Source: Streptomyces blattellae (GTDB lineage Bacteria > Actinomycetota > Actinomycetes > Streptomycetales > Streptomycetaceae). Taken from it: a DNA stretch of 50,834 nucleotides. The notes under the pieces are model-generated. The model did not search any database and was not told the origin of the DNA. It saw only the letters and a program-made list of their open reading frames with translations. The position numbers were made by a program, and so were the translations under genes. Positions 35,013 to 42,628 of the stretch are shown here, one piece after another (within the stretch, counting starts at the first letter, position 1; each line of letters opens with the position of its first letter). The DNA is taken from the NCBI RefSeq assembly GCF_009709555.1, contig NZ_WJBG01000162.1:1-50834 (forward strand). The letters run 5' to 3'.

Positions 35013-36518
35013 GTGACGCCTGAATCCCACTCCCGGACCGGTACGCACGGTCCGCTCACCGACCCGCTCACCGGTCCGCCCCCGGGCTGCCCCGCCCACG
35101 GCACCGGCCCCGGGGGACTGTACCGGCTCTACGGTCCCGAGGCGGCGGACCTGAGCGACCTCTACGAGCAACTGCGCGACGAGCACGGCACGGTGGCCCC
35201 CGTGCTGCTCCACGACGACGTGCCGATGTGGATCGTCCTCGGTCACACCGAGAACCTGCACATGGTGCGCACGCCCTCGCAGTTCTGCCGGGACAGCCGC
35301 ACCTGGACCCCGCTCGTGCAGAGCATGGTCAAGCCCGACCACCCGCTGATGCCGCACATCGCCTGGCAGCCCATCTGCGCCCACGCCGAGGGCGACGAGC
35401 ACCAGCGGCTGCGCAGCGCGGTCACCGGGGCCATGTCGACCATCGACCACCGCAGCATGCGCCGGCAGATCAACCGCTACACCCAGCGCCTCGTCAACGA
35501 GTTCTGCGAGAAGGGCAAGGCCGACCTGGTCAGCCAGTTCGCCGAGCATCTGCCGATGGCCGTGATGTGCGAAGTCCTCGGCATGGCCGACGAGTACGAC
35601 GACCGGATGGTGCAGGCCGCCCGTGACGCGCTGAAGGGCACCGAGACCGCGATCGCCAGCCACGCCTACGTCATGGACGCGCTGAGCCGGCTCACCGTCG
35701 CCCGCCGCGCCCGGCCGCAGGAGGACTTCGCCAGCCACCTCATCACCCACCCGGCACGGCTGACCGACGACGAGGTCAGGGAACACCTGCGCCTGGTGCT
35801 CTTCGCCGCATACGAGGCCACGGTCAACCTGCTCTCCAACGCGCTGCGCATGGTCATCACCGACCCGCGCTTCCTCGCCCAGCTCAACGGCGGCCAGATG
35901 ACCGTGCCCGAGGCGGTCGAGCAGTCGCTGTGGGACGAGCCGCCGTTCAGCACCGTCTTCGCCTACTTCGCCAAGAACGACACGGAGTTGGGCGGCAAGC
36001 GCATCCGCAAGGGCGACGGGCTGCTCTTCGCCCCCGCCCCGGGCAACGTCGATCCGCGGGTACGCCCCGACCTGTCCGCCAACATGCAGGGCAACCGCTC
36101 CCATCTCGCCTTCGGCGGCGGCCCGCACGAGTGCCCCGGCCAGGATCTCGGCCGCGCCATCGCCGACGTCGGCGTCGACGCGCTGCTGATGCGGCTGCCG
36201 GACGTCCAACTCGACTGCGAGGAGGACGAGTTGCAGTGGACCGAGTCGATCGCCTCCCGCCACCTCGTGGAACTGCCGGTCCGCTTCGCACCGAAGCCGC
36301 AGCAGGACGTCATGCAGAAGCCGAGCCACGCCCCCATCCCGCAACAGCGGGACACCTGGCAGATCGGCACCCTCCCACCCCAGCCGACCCCGCCGGCACC
36401 CTCCACGGCCCCCGCCGCCGTCCATCCGGCCGCCCCCACTCCGACGCCGGCCCCCACCGAACCACCCCACCGCCCAAGCGCCTGGCGCCGCTTCTTGCGC
36501 TGGTGGCGCGGCGACTGA
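35013..36518 (+). CDS. rarE: Cytochrome P450 of the conservon, lacking ExxR (CYP157-like, RarE)
   Basis: Haem-thiolate protein, 501 residues from GTG 35013 (GGAGCG upstream); ATG 34965 would add 16 residues but lacks a ribosome site. The haem loop FGGGPHECPGQDLGR carries the cysteine ligand (residue 374). The I-helix reads FAAYEATVNLL, keeping the Thr. The K-helix, normally ExxR, reads EQSLW (35919-35933), so both Glu and Arg of the motif are changed; this is a known trait of the CYP157 family. A Pro-rich tail (about 436-485) ends in the basic-aromatic RRFLRWWRGD, which could touch membrane. Its substrate is unknown and a signalling role with the GTPase is possible. Confidence 0.9.
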   Translation: MTPESHSRTGTHGPLTDPLTGPPPGCPAHGTGPGGLYRLYGPEAADLSDLYEQLRDEHGTVAPVLLHDDVPMWIVLGHTENLHMVRTPSQFCRDSRTWTPLVQSMVKPDHPLMPHIAWQPICAHAEGDEHQRLRSAVTGAMSTIDHRSMRRQINRYTQRLVNEFCEKGKADLVSQFAEHLPMAVMCEVLGMADEYDDRMVQAARDALKGTETAIASHAYVMDALSRLTVARRARPQEDFASHLITHPARLTDDEVREHLRLVLFAAYEATVNLLSNALRMVITDPRFLAQLNGGQMTVPEAVEQSLWDEPPFSTVFAYFAKNDTELGGKRIRKGDGLLFAPAPGNVDPRVRPDLSANMQGNRSHLAFGGGPHECPGQDLGRAIADVGVDALLMRLPDVQLDCEEDELQWTESIASRHLVELPVRFAPKPQQDVMQKPSHAPIPQQRDTWQIGTLPPQPTPPAPSTAPAAVHPAAPTPTPAPTEPPHRPSAWRRFLRWWRGD

Positions 36519-36602
36519 CCGGCGGAACCAACGGGGCGGTTGCCACCGACCGGGGGCTGCCGCCCCGCTGCTCGTCGACGACGTGTGGTGCAGAGCCCCA
36601 TG

Positions 36603-36657
36603 AGGGGCGCGGGGCTGTGCCGATATGCGGCTCCGCCGCGTGGGGCGACCAGCCCCC
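36603..36657 (-). repeat. Streptomyces intergenic repeat, copy 2
   Basis: Inverted relative to copy 1: AGGGGCGCGGGG (36603-36614) and CGACCAGCCCCC (36646-36657) are the complements of the two blocks at 23024-23054. A palindromic GCGGCTCCGCCGC-like stretch fills the middle. It lies between the convergent P450 and pseudouridine synthase genes. Confidence 0.65.
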
Positions 36658-36703
36658 ACCGCCCGCGGCGAGCGAACCGCCCCACAAGCGGAGCGTCAAA
36701 GCG

Positions 36704-37654
36704 TCAAGTGGAGCGCCACATGTCGTACGACGCCCACGCCTCCAGCACCCGCCCGCTCCGGAAGGCATGCTCGACCCCTGTGACCGGATCGGTGAACTCC
36801 AGTGAACGGGCGAGGAGTTGGAGCGGGCGCCGGAAGTCACCGGCCGGCACGGGACCGGTCACCTCCGGATACAGCGGATCGCCGAGGATGGGCACCCCGA
36901 GCGCGCTCATGTGGACCCGCAGCTGATGAGTCTGCCCGGTGGTCGGGATGAGCCGGTAGCGCCCCAGTCCGTCGCCTCGCCGTTCGAGAAGCTCGACGCG
37001 GCTCACGGCGTTCACGGCTCCCTCGACCTCCCTGGCGGCCTGCACCCCGCGCTCCTTGAGGATCCGGCTGCGTACGGTCCGGGGGAGGGCGAGCCCGGCA
37101 TCGTACGGTGCGACGGCCTCGTACTCCTTGCGCACCCGCCGGTCGCGGAACAGTGTCTGATACGCACCGCGTTCCCCGGGCCGCACGGTGAACAGGACGA
37201 GCCCCGCGGTGAGCCGGTCGAGCCGGTGCGCGGCGCCCAGCGTCTCGATGCCCAGTTCGCGCCGCAGCCGGGCGAGCGCGGTCTCGGCGACATGGCTGCC
37301 GCGCGGCGTGGTCGCAAGGAAGTGCGGCTTGTCGACGACCACGAGGTGCTCGTCCTGGTACACGACCTCCAGCGGAAACGGCACCCGCACCTCGTCCGGC
37401 AGCTCCCGGTGGAACCACACGAACATCCCCGGCACATAGGGCGCGTCCGGAGCCACGGCCCGCCCGTCCGCCCCCACGAACAGCCCGTCGCCGAACATCC
37501 CGTCGACGACCCCGGCCCCCGCCCCCGAAAGCCGCTCCACAAGATGCTCCCGCACCGTGCCCCACGGCCCCTCGACGGGCAGCCGCACCCGCACCGCATC
37601 CACCCCGTCGCGCTGCGGCAGCGGCGAGGGCGGAATCCGGGTCTTACGTCTCAC
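36704..37654 (-). CDS. RluA-family RNA pseudouridine synthase
   Basis: Isomerises uridine to pseudouridine in rRNA or tRNA. It has 316 residues from GTG 37654, which lies 4 bp after the permease stop. The catalytic loop AHRLDRLTAGLVLFT contains the conserved Asp of HRLDxxTSGL. Other family blocks are VVYQDEHLVVVDKPHFLATTP and PTTGQTHQLRVHMSALGVPILGDPLYP. The N-terminus is short and has a partial S4-like region. The exact target site cannot be read from sequence. It is probably read through from the permease promoter and ends opposite the P450. Confidence 0.93.
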   Translation of the reverse strand: MRRKTRIPPSPLPQRDGVDAVRVRLPVEGPWGTVREHLVERLSGAGAGVVDGMFGDGLFVGADGRAVAPDAPYVPGMFVWFHRELPDEVRVPFPLEVVYQDEHLVVVDKPHFLATTPRGSHVAETALARLRRELGIETLGAAHRLDRLTAGLVLFTVRPGERGAYQTLFRDRRVRKEYEAVAPYDAGLALPRTVRSRILKERGVQAAREVEGAVNAVSRVELLERRGDGLGRYRLIPTTGQTHQLRVHMSALGVPILGDPLYPEVTGPVPAGDFRRPLQLLARSLEFTDPVTGVEHAFRSGRVLEAWASYDMWRST

Positions 37655-37658
37655 CCGG

Positions 37659-39197
37659 TCAAGCGTACGAGACCTCGGCAGCCGACCGGCTCTTGCAGAT
37701 CCGGTACGCCGCACCCACCACCGCGGTCACCCCGAGGAACAGCACCGTGAACCACCGGAAGTACCAGTGCCCGCCCGCCGGGTCGTACACCGCCGCCCGG
37801 GGCCATGCCAGGTTGACCGTCATGAACAGGCCGTAGAGCAGGGCGATGGCGTTGACCGGGATGCCCCAGCGGCCGAGGGAGAACAGGGGGCGGCCCTGCT
37901 CGTCGGTGCCGTCGGTGGAGAAGTCGCCGCGCAGGCGGCGCAGCAGCAGTGGACCGGTGACCATGGCGTAGGCCAGGTAGAGCAGCACGATGCAGGTGGT
38001 GCCGATGGCCAGGAACGCCTCCGGGGAGGCGAAGTTGAGCAGCAGCAGGGCGGCGGCGAGGACGCCGACGACGAGGGCGGGCGCGCTGGGCATGCCGGTG
38101 CGCGGGTTGACCTTCGCGAGGCGGCCGGCGAAGGGCAGCTGGCCGTCGCGGGCCATGGAGAACAGCATCCGGCAGGCCGCCGTCTGGATCGCCAGGGTCG
38201 CCACGGCGATCGCCACCACCACGTCGACGAGCAGGGCACGCCCTACGCCGTCGCCCAGGCTGCTGGTGAGGACGTAACTCAGGCCCTCGACGCCGAGCCG
38301 GCCGTCGGTGAGGCTCGGCGCGGCCAGCAGACCGCCGAGGATGATCAGGCCGCCGAGCAGGCCCGCCGAGCCGAGCGCGGTGAGGATCGTGCGGGGCGCG
38401 GTGCGTCGCGGGGCGTGGGTCTCCTCGCTCATCTCGCCCGCGCTGTCGAACCCGATCATCACGTACGCCGCCGTGAACGAGCCCACCAGCAGCGCCCCCA
38501 CCAGACCCGGCTCGGCGGCGGTCCCCGTCTCGAAGGTGATGCTGGGGGAGCGCTCGGAGTGGGTGAACAGCAGGACGACGATGAGGACGGCGCCGATGAT
38601 CTCCGCGGTGACGCCGATGCGGTTGACCAGCGACATGATGCGGTTGTCGAGGACGTTCACCAGCGTCGTCAGGGCCAGCAGGAGCACGCCGAGAAGCGCC
38701 GCGTTGGCCGCGCCGCTCGCCGAGGTGGGGGCCGGGTCGTCGCCGATCAGCTGGAAGCCGGACCAGATGGCGGGCAGGACCACCTGCAGGGCGAGCGCCG
38801 CCGCCGCGACCACCACGATCTGCCCGATCACCATGATCCAGCCGGCGAACCAGCCGAAGGTGAGGTTCGACAGCCGCGACGACCACTGGTAGATCGCGCC
38901 CGAGATCGGATAGCGCGCCGCCAGCTCCGCGAAGCAGGCGGCCACCAGCAGCTGCCCGATCAGCACCGCCGGCCAGGCCCAGAAGAAGACGGGGCCGCCG
39001 AACGCGTACCCGAACGCGAAGAACTGGAAGACGGTCGTCAGTACGGAGATGAAGGAGAACCCGGCCGCGAACGAGGCGTAGTCGCCGAGGCTGCGGTGCA
39101 GCTCCTGGCGGTAGCCGAACTCGGCGAGAGCGCCGTCGTCGGACGGCTCCGGGAAGTCGGGACGTACGTCGGCGGGGGTTCCTGAAGTGGAGGCCAC
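37659..39197 (-). CDS. APC-superfamily amino acid/amine permease
   Basis: Inner-membrane importer of 512 residues with about 12 hydrophobic helices. The first helices hold FAAGFSFISVLTTVFQFFAFGYAFGGP, and SARYPISGAIYQWSSRLSN-like and GFDSAGEMSEETHAPRR segments are typical of the GABA/choline/polyamine branch. GTG 39197 follows GAAGGCAGG. Upstream lies a near copy of the palindrome that fronts the carboxylase operon, at nearly the same distance. That points to import of guanidine, urea or a related amine under the same TetR protein; the homology alone does not fix the substrate. Confidence 0.9.
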   Translation of the reverse strand: MASTSGTPADVRPDFPEPSDDGALAEFGYRQELHRSLGDYASFAAGFSFISVLTTVFQFFAFGYAFGGPVFFWAWPAVLIGQLLVAACFAELAARYPISGAIYQWSSRLSNLTFGWFAGWIMVIGQIVVVAAAALALQVVLPAIWSGFQLIGDDPAPTSASGAANAALLGVLLLALTTLVNVLDNRIMSLVNRIGVTAEIIGAVLIVVLLFTHSERSPSITFETGTAAEPGLVGALLVGSFTAAYVMIGFDSAGEMSEETHAPRRTAPRTILTALGSAGLLGGLIILGGLLAAPSLTDGRLGVEGLSYVLTSSLGDGVGRALLVDVVVAIAVATLAIQTAACRMLFSMARDGQLPFAGRLAKVNPRTGMPSAPALVVGVLAAALLLLNFASPEAFLAIGTTCIVLLYLAYAMVTGPLLLRRLRGDFSTDGTDEQGRPLFSLGRWGIPVNAIALLYGLFMTVNLAWPRAAVYDPAGGHWYFRWFTVLFLGVTAVVGAAYRICKSRSAAEVSYA

Positions 39198-39229
39198 GGC
39201 GGCACCTGCCTTCGGCGTGGAAGGGCTGA

Positions 39230-39251
39230 ATTCCTGTCGCGTGACAGAAAT
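39230..39251. promoter_or_regulatory. Second TetR-type operator, upstream of the permease
   Basis: ATTCCTGTCG (39230-39239) and TGACAGAAAT (39242-39251): 18 of 20 arm positions match the palindrome at 30830. The match extends into the flank (AAATTAGG on the plus strand in both). It lies 32 bp before the permease start versus 30 bp in the operon. Confidence 0.8.
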
Positions 39252-39366
39252 TAGGGAGCACCTGTTTCGGGTGCGTCACGCCGGCATGTCCACGGCGGGC
39301 CCACTTGCTCACGCCTTTGCCGCCGGGTACCTCAACGGCGACCGGTCATCAAGCGGATAAGCACGA

Positions 39367-39399
39367 AGGCGGCCCGCGCCGTGAACGCGCGGGCCGCCT
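39367..39399 (-). terminator. Terminator after the siderophore-interacting protein gene
   Basis: AGGCGGCCCGCGC (39367-39379) and GCGCGGGCCGCCT (39387-39399), a perfect 13-bp stem with a 7-base loop, 12 bp after the stop on the minus strand. Confidence 0.85.
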
Positions 39400-39411
39400 C
39401 AATACGTTGTG

Positions 39412-40254
39412 TCACGCGGCGGGCGCCGCACCCTCCTGCTCCGCCTCGATACGCGCGTTCCACTCCCGCTTGCTCGCCTGCCAGCCGTCCTCGTTGTGGC
39501 CGAGCCGCCAGTAGCCGGAGATCGAGAGGTCTTCGCGCGGGATCTGCCGCTCGACCCGCAGCAGCGCGCGCAGCTCCTTCACGAAGGCCGCCTCGCCGTG
39601 CACGAACGCGTGCACCCGGCCCTCGGGGAACTCCAGCGCCCGCAGGGCCTCCACCAGCGTCTCGCCGACGGGCCGGTCCCCGCGGTGCAGCCAGACGATC
39701 TCCACGTCGGAGTCGACCTTCTGCTCCTCCTCGGGGCCCGAGACCTCGACGAAGGCGAAGGTCTTCGCGCCGGCGGGCAGTGCCTCCAGGGCCCGGGCGA
39801 TGGCGGGCAGCGCGCTCTCGTCCCCGGCGAGCAGATGCCAGTCGGCGCCCGGGTCGGGGGCGTAGGCGCCGCCGGGGCCCATGAGCAGCACGGTCTCACC
39901 GGGCTGCACCCGCATCGCCCAGGGTCCGGCCAGCCCCTCGTCGCCGTGGATGACGAAGTCCAGGGTCAGCTCGCGGTGCTCCCCGTCCCAGTGGCGCACG
40001 GTGTACGTCCGGGTCACCGGCCACTGCTCGCGGGGGAACTCGGCCCGGATCCGCTCCATGTCGAAGGGCTCCGGGTACGTCGCGCCCCCGCTGGGGAACA
40101 GGAGTTTCACATAGTGGTCGGTGCAGGTGTCCGCCGCGAAGCCGGCGAGCCCGTCGCCGCCGAGTACGACTCGCTGCATGTGGGGGGTCAGTCGTTCGGT
40201 GCGCACGACCTGTGCGGCGTAGGGCTTTGGCCTGCGGGCCGGACGTTCTGCCAT
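39412..40254 (-). CDS. Siderophore-interacting protein (FAD ferric reductase)
   Basis: Cytoplasmic flavoprotein of the SIP/ViuB family, 280 residues, which reduces ferric siderophores to release iron. The FAD-binding RTYTVRHWD motif is at about residues 81-89, and the pyridine-nucleotide-binding domain includes WHLLAGDESALPAIARALEALP. The C-terminal SGYWRLGHNEDGW is typical. ATG 40254 follows AGGAGGCCGTC. A palindromic iron box 17 bp upstream predicts repression by DmdR1/IdeR when iron is plentiful. No siderophore biosynthesis or uptake genes are adjacent. Confidence 0.94.
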   Translation of the reverse strand: MAERPARRPKPYAAQVVRTERLTPHMQRVVLGGDGLAGFAADTCTDHYVKLLFPSGGATYPEPFDMERIRAEFPREQWPVTRTYTVRHWDGEHRELTLDFVIHGDEGLAGPWAMRVQPGETVLLMGPGGAYAPDPGADWHLLAGDESALPAIARALEALPAGAKTFAFVEVSGPEEEQKVDSDVEIVWLHRGDRPVGETLVEALRALEFPEGRVHAFVHGEAAFVKELRALLRVERQIPREDLSISGYWRLGHNEDGWQASKREWNARIEAEQEGAAPAA

Positions 40255-40271
40255 GACGGCCTCCTGTTCCC

Positions 40272-40290
40272 TTAGCTTAGGTATACCTAA
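40272..40290. promoter_or_regulatory. Iron box (DmdR1/IdeR site)
   Basis: TTAGCTTAGGTATACCTAA matches the 19-bp actinobacterial iron-box pattern; the core CTTAGGTATACCTAAG (40276-40291) is a perfect palindrome. It lies just before the siderophore-interacting protein gene. Confidence 0.9.
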
Positions 40291-40394
40291 GTTAGCACTT
40301 CCCCCCAGTTAACACCTCGCGCGTGAAGAATGTCTGAGAGCTTCACGCCGATATCGCATGTATCGATATGGCACTCATCACATGACCGTGACCG

Positions 40395-41315
40395 TCATGT
40401 ACCAAGTGTCGCCAGCAGCCGCTGCAACGAGCCGCCCAGACCCCACCGGACCGCGAGTTTCTCCAGCGCAGCCGGGTCGCGCGGCGCGTGCGGCAGGGTC
40501 GTGTCGACGTCCGGCAGCGGGACGTCGTCCGCGACCTTCACGACCGTGGGCGCCACCGCGACGTACGGCCGCGACTCGTCGAGCCGTCTGCGCTGGGACG
40601 GGGTGAGCTTGGCCTTCGGGTCGTCGACCGCGGCCATGATCCCGGCCAGGTCGCCGAACTCGGTGAGCAGCTTGGCCGCCGTCTTCTCGCCGATGCCGGG
40701 CACGCCGGGCAGTCCGTCGCTCGGGTCGCCGCGCAGCAGCGCCAGATCCGCGTACCCCCGCCCGTCGACGCCGTACTTCTCGCGCAGCCATGCCTCGTCG
40801 GTGAGCTGGAGCGTGCCGACGCCCTTGAGGGGATACAGCACACGCACCTCGCGCGCGTCGTCCACCAGCTGGTACAGGTCGCGGTCGCCGGTGACGATGT
40901 CGACCGGGCCGGTGGCGCGGGCGGTGAACGTGCCGATCACGTCGTCCGCCTCGTACCCCTCGACGCCCACGCGTGCGATGCCGAGCGCGTCCAGGACGTC
41001 CTCGATGACCGGCACCTGCGGCGACAGCGTGTCGGGCACCTCCTCCTCGTCCGGGCCGGCCTCGTGCTCCTCGGCCACCCGGTGCGCCTTGTACGAGGGG
41101 ATCAGCTCGACCCGCCACTGCGGCCGCCAGTCGGCGTCCATGCATGCCACCAGCGCGTCCGGACGGTGGTCCCTGACCAGTCGGTCGATGAACTCCAGCA
41201 GCCCGCGCACGGCGTTCACCGGCGTGCCGTCCGGGGCCTTCACCGAGTCGGGAACGCCGAAATAGGCGCGGAAATAGAGCGAGGCCGTGTCGAGGAGCAT
41301 CAGTCGTCCCATCAC
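40395..41315 (-). CDS. 5'-3' exonuclease (FEN/PIN family)
   Basis: Stand-alone nuclease of 306 residues related to the N-terminal domain of DNA polymerase I. The metal-binding acids are visible: LMLLDTASLYFRAYFG, CMDADWRPQW, EGYEADDVIG and DIVTGDRDLYQL. The helix-hairpin-helix LRGDPSDGLPGVPGIGEKTAAKLL follows. It probably removes RNA primers or flaps in replication and repair. The start is GTG 41315 or the adjacent ATG 41312. It is divergent from the betaine transporter. Confidence 0.95.
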   Translation of the reverse strand: MMGRLMLLDTASLYFRAYFGVPDSVKAPDGTPVNAVRGLLEFIDRLVRDHRPDALVACMDADWRPQWRVELIPSYKAHRVAEEHEAGPDEEEVPDTLSPQVPVIEDVLDALGIARVGVEGYEADDVIGTFTARATGPVDIVTGDRDLYQLVDDAREVRVLYPLKGVGTLQLTDEAWLREKYGVDGRGYADLALLRGDPSDGLPGVPGIGEKTAAKLLTEFGDLAGIMAAVDDPKAKLTPSQRRRLDESRPYVAVAPTVVKVADDVPLPDVDTTLPHAPRDPAALEKLAVRWGLGGSLQRLLATLGT

Positions 41316-41539
41316 GGCTCGCCATCATGCCGTACGGCACCGACAGTCACTCGGATGCGTCACCCGTATGCCCAGCTCATCGGGTTTGCGACGGATAGGT
41401 AAAAGCCCTGTGAACTGGACCACTGATTCGTTTGACCAGCTAGGGGGAGGGCAGGCGCGGCTCGGAGCGATGCCGGTTGCGCATGTCAACTCTTGCGCCG
41501 ACGCCGCCCGTTTCCTGGCCGCCGAGCAGAGAGGTACGC

Positions 41540-42628
41540 GTGTCATCAAGGCTTGAGGCAGAGCATCTGTACAAGGTGTTCGGCAGACGACCGGACGACT
41601 CAGTCGACCGGCTACGGCAGGGTGCCGACCGGGACGAGCTGCGGGCCGACGGCACCACCGCCGCGGTGATCGACGCGTCCTTCACCGTGGAACCCGGACA
41701 GATATTCGTTGTGATGGGCCTGTCGGGATCCGGCAAGTCCACGTTGCTGCGCATGCTCAACGGGCTCCTGGAGCCGACTGCGGGACAGGTCCGGTTCGAC
41801 GGACAGGACCTGACCGCTCTCGGCGCCCGGGAACTGCGTGAGGTCCGCGCGCACAAGATCAGCATGGTGTTCCAGCACTTCGCGCTGTTCCCGCACCGCA
41901 GCGTCCTGGAGAACGCCGCGTACGGACTCGCCGTCCAGGGAGTGCCCCGCGCAGAGCGGGACAACCGCGCCACCGAGGCGCTGGAGCTGTGCGGCCTGGC
42001 CGGCTGGGAGAAGTCCTGGCCCGACGAGCTGTCCGGCGGCATGCAGCAGCGCGTGGGCCTGGCCCGCGCGCTGGCCACGGACGCCGATCTGCTGCTGATG
42101 GACGAGTCGTTCAGCGCGCTCGACCCGTTGATCCGCCGCGATATGCAGGACCAGCTTCTCCAGCTCCAGCAGCGACTGAAGAAGACCATCGTCTTCATCA
42201 CCCACGACCTGAACGAGGCCATGCGCCTGGGCGACCGCATCGCCGTCATGCGCGACGGCCGCATCGTCCAGATCGGCACCGCCGAGGACATCCTCGTGCG
42301 CCCCGCCGACGACTACGTCGCCTCCTTCACCAAGGACGTCGACCGCTCCCGCGTCCTGACCGCGTCCTCGGTCATGGACACGGAGCCGCGCGGCGACGAG
42401 GCCGACTGCCGGTGCGCGACCGCGACGCCCGACACCCCGTTCGCCGAACTGTGCGCCATCAGCGCCCGCCTGTCCCATCCCGTCGCCGTGCTCGACGGAA
42501 AGGGGAAGCTGGTCGGCGTCGTACCGCGGCAGCGGCTCGTCGGCTTCCTCGGTGACGAGACCGGGACCCCCGAGCCGTGCGACTCCCCGCGCGACAAGGG
42601 CGGAGAGAAGGTGACGGCCGGTGCCTAG
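41540..42628 (+). CDS. Glycine betaine/proline betaine ABC transporter ATPase
   Basis: Energises uptake of compatible solutes. It has 362 residues from GTG 41540 (GAGAGAGG upstream); the in-frame start at 41477 has no site. Walker A GLSGSGKST, Q-loop VFQHFALFPHR, signature LSGGMQQRV, Walker B LLLMDESFSALDP and the H-loop FITHDLNEAM are intact. A C-terminal CBS-like region (about 270-345) usually senses ionic strength in this family, although here it is short and contains a Cys pair (DCRC). The next gene overlaps its 3' end by 8 bp. Confidence 0.95.
   Translation: MSSRLEAEHLYKVFGRRPDDSVDRLRQGADRDELRADGTTAAVIDASFTVEPGQIFVVMGLSGSGKSTLLRMLNGLLEPTAGQVRFDGQDLTALGARELREVRAHKISMVFQHFALFPHRSVLENAAYGLAVQGVPRAERDNRATEALELCGLAGWEKSWPDELSGGMQQRVGLARALATDADLLLMDESFSALDPLIRRDMQDQLLQLQQRLKKTIVFITHDLNEAMRLGDRIAVMRDGRIVQIGTAEDILVRPADDYVASFTKDVDRSRVLTASSVMDTEPRGDEADCRCATATPDTPFAELCAISARLSHPVAVLDGKGKLVGVVPRQRLVGFLGDETGTPEPCDSPRDKGGEKVTAGA

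Noticed and set aside
37557..39185. 542-residue plus-strand frame opposite the APC permease
   Set aside because: No hydrophobic or domain pattern; shadow of the membrane protein gene.
41316..41539. Possible riboswitch (for example ydaO-type) before the betaine transporter
   Set aside because: The G-rich stretch near 41440 does not show the paired elements of the known class; it could not be supported by eye.
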